A stretch of 64,000 bases of DNA from assembly GCF_022539315.1 (NCBI RefSeq), contig NC_066323.1, forward strand, positions 16,543,719 through 16,607,718, read 5' to 3'. Below the pieces are notes generated by a model. It had not been told where the DNA came from. It saw only the letters and a program-made list of their open reading frames with translations, and made no database searches. Positions within the stretch are counted from its first letter, which is position 1. Each line of letters begins with the position of its first letter. This DNA is from Serinus canaria (taxonomy: Eukaryota; Chordata; Aves; Passeriformes; Fringillidae). Below, one piece after another: positions 36,301-48,149 of the stretch. The translations under genes and the position numbers were made by a program.

Positions 36301-39300
36301 CCTGAAAACGAGTAATTCCACTGGCAGGAATAAAAATTTAAGAAAATTAAGAGTAATTATCCTCTGTAAGAACTGGGTACCATTGCCTGCATCCACCCAT
36401 TTGGAGCTGTTTTGGAAAGCTGTGCTGCCTCTGCTCTCCAGAGCAGGAAATGCATTACTGTTGGTGGGACAGCCCAGCCTGTGAGGAGGAGGCACAGGCA
36501 TGCCTGTGCTGTAGGAGGACACTGGGCAGGAATGTCACCAGTCCATGCCTGTGCTGTAGGAGGACACTGGTGAAGGAATGCCACCAGTTTATGAGGGATG
36601 AGCCAAAGTTGGGAGGACTCAACCTGCTGGATGTTGAGATAAGCTGAAGCAGAGCTAGAGGGAGCTTGGTCACTTAGAAAGTTCCTTGAGCTTTGTTTTC
36701 TGGTCCTTAGTTAGGGATCAGGAGGGAGCAGCTTGAGCTCAGCTATCCTGTTTTGATCATAGTTTTATTTAACTCAAGTGAGGCTATTCAGAAGGTTGTT
36801 GCTGTCTGGATCGATACCATATGTTATAAATACCCTTCAAATGCTGGTGTGTTGGTCCATTTAAAATCTTCAGTAATAAGATAAGAGTGACTGCTGCATC
36901 ATGAAAAGCATAAAATCAATGTGTAACTATGGTCACGTGTGCCTGTAATGATCTGGCACAGCTTTTATTGCATGGACTTTGGATGTATTGTTCAGGGGAA
37001 ATTGCTCAGAAATGTTCCTAATGGAGATTAAGTGAGGAGGAATCCTGTGCCAGGTAGGCAGCAACACGCTGCTTCAGAATTTCTGTGTTGCTGGGTTTGT
37101 GCTTATTTTCTTTTTCTTATTTGCTTACATCATGCAGACTATGTACATGTTTGAAATTTTAAAGCTGAGAGCCAACAGTATTTAACAAACATCTGTCAGC
37201 TCCTGTGCTGCTGTGAATAAATGTTTTAGAGACAGAACAAAAAAGTAAGGAAATTAATATTTTTAGTAGTCTGTTTTGAATTTTACATATTTGCTTTAGA
37301 AGTGTCTGAAACCCCAGAGTGTGTATTAAAGTTCAGTAGCCAGATGGGATTTCATGTAACAGGAGAATACCAAAATACCTCTACTTGAGTGTGTTAGTAT
37401 TCTGTCTTGTCCTGATGTGGGTAGATTGTTAATAGGTCAGTAGGTCAGTTCAGTGCATGTTGCTCATTTCACCTTAAACACCTGGCATTCCAAACCCAAC
37501 TATATGTTCAGAAATTTTTATTTTAATTTCAGTATTTGCCTACCCCTGCTCCTCAAAACAAAACAAACTTCACTAAACAAAGCACAAACTAAAAGGAATT
37601 TTTTATTCTTGAAATGTTTTGGAGATAAAAAAGCTGATGGCTGGAATTATGTGAATGTTCATCTTTTTTAAAATAGAAAATTTAATGAAAGTAGGTTTTG
37701 TTCATTTTCAGTTGTGATGTAAAAGTAAATACTGATAAAAACATCTGGACAGTTGTCTATGTTGGGAAATAGATTCTTTCATATCAGAGGACAGAATGAA
37801 AAATAGTAAAAGAAAAGCAGAATATGAACTCTGTTAGACTAAAACAGTGGCAGCAGATCAAGCAGACTTCAGGGGAATCAGAATAAGGGTAAAAGAGCTT
37901 TCACATAGCAAGTACCTTCCTCTCCACCAGGTACAGCCAGTCAGACTGGTTTTCCACAGGTTTCTGCTGGCAGCTGAAGTTGTGGATCTTCATCCCACTG
38001 CCCATTTTATGCGGTCTGGGAATTTTCATTGATTAGCATGTCTTGTATTGTCTGTTGCCCTACAGAAGGTTTTTAAGGAAAGCTGAAAGTTTCTTCACTT
38101 TACCAAGATATCTGTTTAAGGATAGCAATTCCTAATTTGCAGATTTTACTTACATGTGAATATCAGGTGTCTGTTTTATAAAGGTGGCTTTGATTTTGGA
38201 GGGCTCATAACCAAATTTGGAGAGGTTACAGCTGAAGCAGAGTGTAAGCCCAGAGCTGCTGAAGTGACTGAGCTGCCTCACCAAGCAAATCCTTGCCTAA
38301 CCACACACCCAGACAGGAAAGAGGATTCTTCCTCTTTTTTCTGCAGTCTTCCTCTTCTGCCTCCCCTCCCCTGAGGCTCCTTGGTGAGTTCCCATCTCTA
38401 TCCTGCTCTCCTCCCCCAGGCACATGGAGGAGCCAGATGCCACAGAACAGGTTTGGAACCAGTCAGCAAATGTTATGCAGGTTGAATTACAGGAAGAGGA
38501 GAAGCAGTTCTAGTGCACATTCTTCTTTCTCTCAGTGCAATGAATTAGAGCCTCTTGCACACCCCTGGAGATCACCTTGCAGGAAGAAATGGGGCATCTT
38601 TTACATGTTTGTGTTATTAAACAGTGAACTGGAGAAATTACTGTAGGAAAGGAAAGCTAGGGAAGCCCTTTTCCCATGTATTCATTTTTATCTGCTAGCC
38701 CTGCAGGTGGTTTGTTGTGTATGGAATGAAATGCAGCCCTTTAGACAGTTGTACTAATTGTTGCAGATTAGGTTAAATTTTAAACCCTCTATAAAGGCAA
38801 AAATGATCCAAGTTTGAACTTACTGAGCCAGTTGTAATGTGTTAGATAAGTCTGAAGTGTGTAATGGCCAAACAGTGGGGAAGGCTGCAGCAAAGGGGAC
38901 CTGCAGTCCTGGCAGGGAGCACTCCAGAAGACAAGCTTGGGTGAGCTGCTTATCAGATTATTACAGCCCATTAGTTAAAGGAGGGAAAGGTCTCCCAAAG
39001 AAGGTGGAAAGAAATCACAGTGTGTGTTAGTTTCATTTGTCTCTCTTGTATTTGTTGTTCATGAATATGCGAGCCTTCTATACTTTGCATTTTTGATGTC
39101 TGTTTATTGGTAAATTATTTCTTGTCAAAGTCTAGCATTTGATTTTCTTTTTGTAGCCCTGAAACTCAGGGTGTTGGTTTTTATCCTGGTGCAGTTGATA
39201 GAACAGAGGGCCATAACTTTCCAGTCTGTTAAGTGACTTACTGCTGCAGTTGATTCATAGATGCATGAGAAGGGGGTAGAGTTCCATGGTTTAAATGTTT

Positions 39301-42300
39301 GATATAAAAAGTACCCGGACAAACTGTTTTTCCAATAGCCTACAAATAAAAAATGCAGTCATTTGGATTACTTACTGACGTTTATGGAGGTCATTTTGCA
39401 CAGTGCTGTGGGTGGTTGGGTCTGATTCAGTAAAACAAGCTAATAAAATTAGTCTCAGCTTCCAGACCAAAGCTTGTCTCCACAGACTCCACATGTGAAG
39501 GAAGCCAGTGCTCTTTTAGGAACTGTACTCTTCATCCCAACCCACTCAGTCTGGGACCTAAAAATTCCCTCTGGCATCAGCCTGGGTCTGGTGATTGTTA
39601 GTCACAGCCAGCATGGCCTGGGATAGTAAGAAAGGGAACCAAGCACCCTGCTTTCTAAGGTTATTCTGCTTGTAGCAAGTCATTTACCTTTGTTTTCCTC
39701 TGGAATTAGAACTTTTAAAGATGAGTAAAGCATTGCAGGATAATCTGCTTCTCTTTGCAGTTTGGCTGCTGAAAACGAACCAAAAATTTCTTAATCAACA
39801 TCTGTCTTGTGATCAGCACTACAGGAAAGCAAATATGTTTTCACAGTCAAGGAGCAAGGAACAGATGAGCTGTTAGATTTGTGTTTGTGCAGTACTTCAA
39901 TATTATCAGGTTTATTGATGCATCAGAGTCTTTCCAGTGGGATGTAATGAACAGAGCAATGAGAGTGAGGAATGTGTTGTGTCCTGACAGTGGGGCTGGG
40001 CAGAGCAAAGCTGAACTGAATGGAACACTGGATGTTGAAATTGAAAGTGCTGAAAGCCATTTAACCTTTAAAGAATGTATTGTTTACCTCCTACAGAGTT
40101 CCCCAAATTGAAGGGGCTTCAGAAATTAGAGAAAGGACGAAGAACCAAAAGAGGAGAAACCCCACGCTTGATATTTTTGCTTCTAAGTACCTGCAGCTCT
40201 CCAATAAGTGGTTTTGTTACAGTAATTCTTAGCTGGCCAGTGATATGTACCTAGGCTTGAGGGTGCACTATTTTGCTGCAGACTGTAAAATAGCCAGTTC
40301 CTCTCAGTGTGCAAGTGTGTGGACAGTGAGTGCTGTCCCTACATCACCTGGGAAGGGGTAACCCTGGCAGCTCCAAGATTCACATGTTAAAACCCAGCTG
40401 GTAATATGAACAGAGAAAGGCAAAACCACTGTGCTTTGCTCTTCTCTGTAATCAGGCCATGTATCCTGCCAGCAGCCTACTTTTTATTTAGCAAGCTTGT
40501 CTGGAGAGTATTATAGGACTCAACAGAATGCAGCTGCAAAATCCTTGCAATTTTATCAAGCACATTAGACTAACAATGGCCAGAGCTTCATATCCAGCAG
40601 TAGATCCTGCCAAAGACACACATGACTAAAACCTTCTTCCTTTCCCTGAAATGATCCCACATGTGAAGTCTTTCTCAGTGTAGTCAGAACTTTTATCTCC
40701 AGATTACTCAACAACTGTGCAACTCAATAGCTAGAGAATGGTTCTGAATGATGAATGAATGCTTTGTTTAAAATCCAGTAGCTTTTCCTTTGTTTTTTCT
40801 TTTGTGTAGAAACTTCTCTGACTTCTCTGCTCAGACTTTGCCAGAGTGTGGAATGATTGTGGAATATCTTCACAGAAATCTGCTCTGTAATCTTGATAGT
40901 GATTGTGAACATTAACTTTGTAATCCTCACTTGGAAATGTGATGAAGTATAGGTACAGCAATACACTGAACAGGAAGCAAGGAGCAGAAGGGATTAGGGT
41001 AGAGATTGAAAAACCTCTAGGGACGGATAAGGTTAGGCTAATGGTGAGGGATGTGGTAAGAGACCTGCTGGATCAGGGCTTTGCAAGGATTGGGGGCAAG
41101 TGAGGAAAGTGAGGCTCCTGTGCTTCTTCCTGGTCCCCCCAGGATCAGGGGAAGCCACCAGTCACTGTATGGACTGCTGGCAGTGTACCTGTCACACACA
41201 TGGGTATAGCTACAGCTACCCTTCCTGCAGACCCCTGGGGCCTGGTATTGGTATGGTGAGAGCAGCAGTCAGGATGCCTGGCAGGAGCAGGGCACTTCAG
41301 GTGTCTTCAGCCATTAAACACCTCTCTATCTCCCCCCACCCCCCAGGTGGGTGTATAGGGATTTTTTCCCATTTAGCAGATGTCATATTGAAGAAGGATG
41401 TTGTGCTCAAATTGATGTCTTGCATGCTTAAAGTAATTTTCATGTGCTGGGTGAATGGGATACTGTACTGCTAATATACATTATGGTCAGCTATTTTAAC
41501 CTGCTCATAGTACTGTTTATATAAATGTGAATTGATACTTTTCTCCCAAAGCCCCACTGGTATTTAAAAGCTGGAACTTGTGTATTTCAGTAATACTGTT
41601 TATGCTAAGCATGAAACATTCATAGATCAAACCTTGTAAAGTTATGAGTCACTTTAAAGTGGAAATTTTTGAACAGTATAGATACTGTCCTTTACTTAAT
41701 ACAATATTGTTCACTGAGGTCTGTCCTTCATTATTACAGTTGTCTGAGTTTCATAATATCCTGATTTCTTCAATAAAACCAGTCAAGCTTCCTTTGCAAA
41801 GTAGGTTTCTTTAGCCCCTTTATTGCCTCTTCTAGGAACCTGCTGTTTTGTGATCTTAAATAGTGCAATATCAGAGTTGTTAGCGATTATGATTACTATC
41901 TCAGTCTTCGTATTTCTAGCCTTCTGCCGCACTGATCCTGATTTCCCTCCTCCTGTTGTGGATGTGTTTATTCCCTTCACTGAGGTATCTGATTTTGCTG
42001 GAGGAGGGAGAGATTGGTGCCCTCTTCTCACCACTGCAAAGTGGTGATGCTCCTCCTGTTCCCCAGGGCAGGGGCAGAAAAGGAAGCAAAGCTGCTGTTT
42101 GCACAAGGTAAGGAGGATGGGTAGGAGAGGATGTAAAGGGTTTACCTAGAGAAGATGTGCCACAAGGAGGGGAAAGCTGCCTGGGAAAGAAACAGGAGAG
42201 AGGAGAGATCTTTCCCATGCTGAGCCTCCCCCGGACCTCACTGACACCGTGTCCAAGCATCATGCCAGGGTTGGAGGTGTGTGGCCAGGACTCGGATTTC

Positions 42301-45300
42301 TGGTGCCAGACAGAGGAATGCTCTTCCCTGGCCATGGCCCTGGTGTTAACCATGTTGCTTTGTTTACTCTAGATACACTTTATACTGCTGTTCAGTCGGC
42401 AGGGGAAGTTAAGGCTTCAGAAATGGTACACGACGCTACCTGATAAAGAGAAGAAAAAGATCATTCGAGAAATTATTCAGATTATTTTGTCTCGCAATCA
42501 AAAAACAAGTAGTTTTGTTGACTGGAAAGACCTCAAGCTTGTTTACAAAAGGTGTGAGTAATTTTGTAAGAACATATAATCACAATTCATATGAATAACA
42601 CATGCTAGAAGAGGAAAAACAAAGGCTCACCTAAGGAAAAGCAGCAAACAACGCTGGTAGTGCTGGGCTGATTTAGGAGCCTGCCATTGGCAGTCTGGGT
42701 ATAACAAGGCAGTGTCCCTGGACAAACCAGCAGGGTAGTTGTGGGGTGCAAAATACTTGTACAGTCTGTCAAATGAGAAAAACAGGAGTAATGTAATAGG
42801 TATTACTGTTTAGAAGGTGTTAGACCTCACTGCCCCTTCAAATTCCACAGGGTAGCCTGACTGAGATATGTGTGCTGGGTTTTATCAGCTGTGGAGATTG
42901 GAGGAATTGTTCCAAGCACTTCCATAATTCTGTCAAATTTTGTATTTGAAATATTTGTTGCTCTGGAAAGTGTTAACTCTCATTTCCTTTTCCAAAGAAA
43001 TCACTGGTCCCCAGTCACAGGATGCCTAATGTTAACTGTTTGTTCTCCTACAGTTGTAGCAAACAGATGTAGCCTTAATGTGTAGTACACTGGGTAAATT
43101 AATCATCTCCCATTTAGCAAAAACTGAGTTCCATGCTGTGATGGGAAGCATATAAACATCTGATCAGAAGCTGTGACAAGTTGGCCTCCAGCCACAGTAT
43201 CAGCAAGCTGAATAGATCTTGGGTTGGTTTAAACATAGTTTTGGTGCAAGTTAGTTACAAAGCTTCTTTGTTCTAAGCAGCTTCATGCATTCTGGCCCTC
43301 TGTAAAACACTGTCATTTGACAGCCAGCAGATGTCAAATGCTGAGATGTAACTTCTTTCACCTTTGCCTTATTTTTATTTTTTAATTAGAAGGGGTGGCT
43401 TCTACAGTCTAATTAACTCCACTTACTGCAGTGCTATTGCAGCAGGAGGAGGAGACCTGAAGGAACTACTTACTACTGATTTATTGCCTGTTTCAGTGTT
43501 AAAGATGTCCCACTTTACCAAGGGTGGATTTGGTTCTTCTAACTATTAAATCATCTGATCTGTTCTCTGGGACACTGTAGGAGTGACAGAGAATGTTTAT
43601 TTTAGAGACTAGATAAGAATTAATTGTCATGTGAATGACCTGTAAGAGAGGAGCAGAGCACTGAGGTCCCAGCTGTTCACTGCCATGGTTTTGCCTGTGT
43701 TTCCCCAGGTATGCTAGTCTGTATTTCTGCTGTGCAATAGAAGACCAGGACAATGAGCTGCTGACACTAGAGGTCGTTCACCGATACGTGGAGCTCCTGG
43801 ACAGATACTTTGGAAATGTAGGTTTCATTTTCTCCCGTGAACTCATTCCTGTCTGTCTGATAAACAAAATTATGTGGAGCCGATTTGCTTTGTGTTCCAT
43901 CTGCTGCACTTGCCCTGCAGGACCTCTCAATCCAAAATGAAAATTATTATTAGAGTACTTTATAAAACAGTGCTGAAATGGTCATAAGATTGCTTTTCCA
44001 TCCTTTTTCCACTTGCCCAGAATTAATTTTGATGCTTTGTATGTCTGTCTTGGTATAGCATTTGAAGGGAAAACTTCAGGAAAAATTATTAAAAAACCTC
44101 AGAATAGGTTTGGCTTTGATTTGTTTTGTTTGTTTTAATTTTGTTTGATTTGTTTGGTTTAATTCTCTCTCCTGACATCTTCAGATATACTGGTTTGTCT
44201 TATAATACTGTGTAACAATTAAGTACATAGAAGCAAAAGACAAAATCAGTGTGTTTTTAAAGAAAAGACTTAAGAGAAAGTCCAAATAAGTCTTTCAGTA
44301 AGTCTTTAGAGAGTACAAGAGAGACGTCTTTTCTCTGGATATTTTTAAAATGATCCTGCCTACCTTAATTCATATCTTAGTTAAATCAGTGTCCCATGAC
44401 TCGTGTCTGTACTGCCTCCAAACTAAAAAGCACTTGGTGGCTCCTGCTGGGCAGGAAACTGTCTTGCACTGTGAAACTGAACCTAGGTAACCCATACAGC
44501 ATGGGCTGTGTAGGAGATGTGATAAGGTTAGTGGGCCAGGAAGTCAGCTTGGATCTCTAGCCAGCATGAACTTAATAATAAGTGGAATATCTTTGCTGTA
44601 AGTCTGTATATGTGGAGAGAACATGTGCAGAAGCTTCAATATTGCATAACATGCAGTTTGTTTCTTCACCCTGCTACCTGCACAGGGGTGCTTATGCTGA
44701 GGGTATTTGTTCATCACAACTTTTGGTCTAGTAGTGCTTATGATACTGTAAAAGTGGTTTAAATGTGGTTGTGGCCTCTTGTTCTGGCAGGTGTGCGAGC
44801 TGGACATTATCTTCAATTTTGAAAAAGCTTACTTTATTCTTGATGAGTTTATAATTGGTGGAGAAGTACAAGAGACTTCAAAGAAGACTGCAGTGAAAGC
44901 CATAGAAGACTCTGACATGTTGCAGGAGGTAAGGCAGAGGAGGACAAAAGGAAAACACCTCATCTTACTAATCTTCCTTGTTTGACAGGAGATGAAAACA
45001 CAGCTAAGCACTTGTGGTACTTAATTATGCGAGTGTGTCTTACATTCAGTTTCAACAGGTACAACAGTGTAGTTACATAAGCTTTCAATTCAACCCTTCT
45101 GGTATCATCTGGAGGGTCTTCATATAAAGCTGTTGCTCTCTTGCAGCTTAACTGCTAGAGTTTATTAAGAAATGGTTTTAGATGTATCTAAGATACTTCT
45201 TTAATATAAGAACATAATCTAAGGTTGTATTTTATGTGTGCATATGTACATGTAAATACAGAAAAATCTCTGCTATTTCACTAATAGCATTGGAAACGTG

Positions 45301-45914
45301 ACCTACCATTAACATTTAAAATTGGAAAGAGTATTTGCTGGCAAACTCTGCTTTCATTCAGAAGCACCTGAGTAGTTTTTCTGCAGGGCACAGATATGTA
45401 ACCCTTATTCAGAACCGTGCAGGAATTCTCTTGTAACTTGGAATGTAATGAGAAACATTGAGGCAGGAATGGCAAAACCATTTGAATGTGATGGGTTTCA
45501 TTCATGTTTTTCCTTGGTAGTGAAGAATCCCTCACAATCCTGCAGGGAGCAGCACAGTGGTAGAACTGGCTTGGGCTGTGCTGTGGGAGTTGAGCACTTG
45601 CTCTGCCCTGTGCACATGGAACTTAGCCACAGTGTGCAAAGGCCACTGGCATGATGAGTTTGGCCACAGCTGTGCTATGGCATGATTTAAATGTCACATT
45701 TTATACCACTCTGTTACATGTTTTTAAAGCAGAATTATTTCTGCACTTTAATAAATTTTATATCATTTCCTGCAAAACTACAGCAGTCCTCAAAGAGGAC
45801 AAAAGGATTTCTGTGACTATTACTGTACCATTCCATAATGCATCAGTTGGTTTTTTTTTGTTTGTTTGTTTATTCTAGACAGTGGAAGAATACATGAACA
45901 AGCCTGCATTTTAA
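30071..45914 (+). CDS. AP1S3: AP-1 complex subunit sigma-3 (sigma-1C adaptin), 5 coding exons
   Basis: AP1S3 is a small subunit of the heterotetrameric AP-1 clathrin adaptor, which sorts cargo at the trans-Golgi network and endosomes. Coding exons are 30071-30073 (ATG only), 42373-42551, 43709-43817, 44791-44928 and 45879-45914. They join in frame (phases 0,2,0,0) to 154 residues, the length I recall for human AP1S3. Nearly the whole protein is the longin-type sigma fold. It opens with [19 protein letters not shown], followed by [21 protein letters not shown], read from exons 2 and 3 and given here as two parts: [15 protein letters not shown] and YASLYF. Next come [20 protein letters not shown] and [20 protein letters not shown], then a C-terminal [11 protein letters not shown]. 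That last segment separates it from AP1S1 and AP1S2, which end in a PRSVLEE-type tail. Residues F4 and R33, altered in human pustular psoriasis, are both intact. The start has a good Kozak context (A at -3). No break is seen. Confidence 0.95.
31591..31613. repeat. 9-bp hairpin in AP1S3 intron 1
   Basis: AGCACTGCT (31591-31599) and AGCAGTGCT (31605-31613) are exact reverse complements around a 5-base loop. The feature is small and may be chance. Confidence 0.6.
33835..33874. repeat. Two adjacent perfect palindromes in AP1S3 intron 1
   Basis: ATGATCGATCAT (33835-33846) is a 12-bp palindrome. One base later, TGCTGATTATT (33848-33858) pairs perfectly with AATAATCAGCA (33864-33874) across a 5-base loop. 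Both palindromes contain homeodomain-like and Maf-like half-sites. Confidence 0.7.
35888..35975. repeat. 44-bp tandem duplication
   Basis: Two copies (35888-35931 and 35932-35975) are identical over the first 41 bases and differ once in the last three. The near identity points to a recent or length-variable duplication in AP1S3 intron 1. Confidence 0.92.
36499..36589. repeat. 45/46-bp tandem duplication
   Basis: Copy one is 36499-36543 and copy two is 36544-36589. The first 27 bases are identical, and the remainder has a few substitutions and a 1-base length change. It is older than the duplication at 35888. Confidence 0.88.
42552..45878 (+). other. AP1S3: AP1S3 introns 2-4 (between exons 2 and 5)
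   Basis: Introns are 42552-43708 (1157 bp), 43818-44790 (973 bp) and 44929-45878 (950 bp). Exons 3 and 4 lie between them. Donors gtgtga, gtaggt and gtaagg are U2-type. The last acceptor follows a T-rich TTTG-repeat tract (about 45851-45872), and a similar TTTG-rich patch sits at about 44119-44160. I see no other gene. Confidence 0.85.
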
Positions 45915-47318
45915 TGTTAAACTACCTGGAGAGAAAACTGCTGTATGCACCTCTTAAGTGCACTTCCTGAAATTCTTCCCAATGTGCCAGATCTGCAGAG
46001 CAATACCAAAAACCAATAACTGACGGGGTTTGTTTGTATAATGGTGAAGATGAAGGTCAGCTAATGTAGCAGAGGGTTTAACAATTCTGTGCTTTGCATT
46101 ACTCTGTACATGAGTTTCTCAGAGTTGTTATTGCCCCAGTCTAGTTTCTCTTCTCGTTGCTGGACTCAACTCTTGTTTTTTACCACATCTTTTAGCTACG
46201 GGTTTTGTCATCACAAGATGCTCCTCTGACAATACTTTGAAGAGGCATTTTTACTAGTTTTGTTCACTGCTGACTGTATGACTCTACTTTTGTACAAATG
46301 TCCATTATTTTGAATGTAATGGTTATTCTGCTGTAATAATAATTTTTTTCTAAAAGCCAAATTGTTGTGGGCCCTGATTTCACAAACTTGTTGTGTCAAG
46401 ATTAACTGTTCAAGTATATGAGGAAATAATGCATCTCTTTGGGGCAGCTCCTTTCTTTGACTGTCTTCCTTCTCTTTTCTGCTCTAGTCTGCTAATAAGG
46501 CTGCTCCAACTGCTCCTAGAGTGCACTCCGTGCCTCCTTTTAATCTGGAATACTGTTTTGAAAGTAGGCTTCTCTAAGTTTAATGAATCCTCTTTTTGCT
46601 GCTGCATGCAGATGGCCTGTTTCTGTCTTTCTTCTCATTTTCCTATCCCCTTCCTAGATTCTCTGAACCTCTCCAAAGGCTCCAGACTTTGAAATTGTGT
46701 AGCATGAGTGCAGGAGAAAACCTGAAGAGAAAATTCAGCCTTTGGAAGATAATCTTGTGTGTCTTTTGGTATCCTAAACCTGTATTTCACAGAGTTTTTC
46801 AGTCTCAAATTCACACACCTGTTGGGATGATCAGCTTTCTAGTAGTTGAAAATGACCTGTTTTTTGAAGGTTGAGCAATTTAATCAGCTTTTTATAACTT
46901 TGCAAGCTGTGAAAAGGATAACATAGTAGAGAGGAGTCAGCTGGACTGTGTGCCCTCCTGTGTGGAGCCAGGTGTGCTAACTCGCCTTTCAGTGCAATTC
47001 AGACTCTATAAACTGACTGAACTGGCTCCCTTAAAGAGATTGTGCTCCTTTAACAGAATCCAAAGCTCAGAGAAATTCTGTTTATCTGAGCCCATAACTC
47101 TCAGCTAGATGTTTTGTTTCTGTCCAATCATGAAATTACTCTACACAAAAATTAGGGAAGTAATCAGAAAAATATGTCACAATGATCCAAGAATTGCTGC
47201 CTTTTCCTTCAATATGTACATTCCCCTTGATTTCTGGGATGTACAATCAATATTTTCTTTCAGAGGTCTTTCTAATCTTTAAATTAGTCCTGAATGCTTA
47301 CTCTGATTTTGGCATTGC

Positions 47319-47339
47319 TCCTTCCTTCCTTCCTTCCTT
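47319..47339. repeat. (CCTT)n microsatellite
   Basis: About five perfect CCTT units lie in the probable AP1S3 3' UTR. Confidence 0.85.
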
Positions 47340-48006
47340 ATCAGTTTGCATATTCCTACAGAAGGGACACTGGGGTTTTTTGGAGAGTGGGGGCACTTTC
47401 ACACAACACAACTTTGCTGATTGTCAGCCCACTATTCTGACTGTGCTTTCCAGTCTGTTAGTAAAACTGTGACAAACTGGTTCATAGCATCATGTTGCTC
47501 TTTTTTATAATTACTTTATCCATCTGTTTTCTCTGTATTGATGTCAAAGGCATACTTTTAGCCTGGAAAAGACAGTGAAAATTTCTGAAGGGCCTTTAAT
47601 AGCTCTGAAGACATCCAGTTTAATAGTAAGTTATTGAAATTGTATGATTTGTATATTATTTTCTCATGGTTTGAAATTAAGTTTTTTAAAGTACAGCGTT
47701 TTATTGATTAAGAAATCATTAAGAAATCACTTCAGAATGTGCAAGGAGGCTGCTCATGCTCTTTGCCTTTATAAGTGACTTCTACTGACTGAAATCATCA
47801 GTAGCTTGATTTTACTCCCTTTTGGAGCCATGCTGTAATTCTTTGACTCTTAAACCTGTCATGTTGGTTGAATTCTGAATTAGATCAAAATAGGAGTACC
47901 AAAAAGATTTCTTGGTTCAAAAGCCTGTCTTTTCAGTCATTTTAAGAAGAGCTAGAAGGCTTCTTTCTGCATCATTTCAAGTTGAAGAGAATTCCTGATG
48001 GAAGAA

Positions 48007-48012
48007 AATAAA
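48007..48012 (+). terminator. AP1S3: Candidate poly(A) signal AATAAA (AP1S3)
   Basis: This is the first canonical hexamer after the AP1S3 stop. A second AATAAA follows 46 bases later at 48059-48064. Confidence 0.4.
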
Positions 48013-48103
48013 GGACTAGGTAGAAGTACTTATACCAGCCATATCAGTGTAGCATCTGAAATAAATAGCATTGCCAAACTGGTGTATCCAGTGTCAGCTT
48101 GAG

Positions 48104-48149
48104 AAGTGTGAAGGAATTAGTCTGCTAAGTGTGAAGGATTTAGTCTGGT
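48104..48149. repeat. 23-bp tandem duplication
   Basis: Two copies (48104-48126 and 48127-48149) of an AAGTGTGAAGGA-led unit differ at only two positions. Confidence 0.88.

Larger units (their letters stand above)
30074..42372 (+). other. AP1S3: AP1S3 intron 1
   Basis: This 12.3-kb intron has donor gtgagtg directly after the ATG and acceptor ctctag. It holds palindromes (31591-31613, 33835-33874) and tandem duplications (35888-35975, 36499-36589). A minus-strand open frame of 165 codons (34092-34589) resembles no known protein. I recognise no nested gene. Confidence 0.85.
45915..48070 (+). other. AP1S3: Probable AP1S3 3' UTR
   Basis: The region follows the TAA at 45912-45914. No canonical hexamer appears close to the stop. 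The first AATAAA signals are at 48007-48012 and 48059-48064, and an ATTAAA lies at 49314-49319. The UTR could therefore be about 2.1 kb or longer. A CCTT microsatellite lies inside (47319-47339). Confidence 0.45.

Noticed and set aside
41140..41165. Dispersed repeat shared with about 70-95
   Set aside because: About 20 bases (CCCCAGGATC...GGGGAAGCC) resemble each other, but the flanks do not align, so chance is as likely as a common element.
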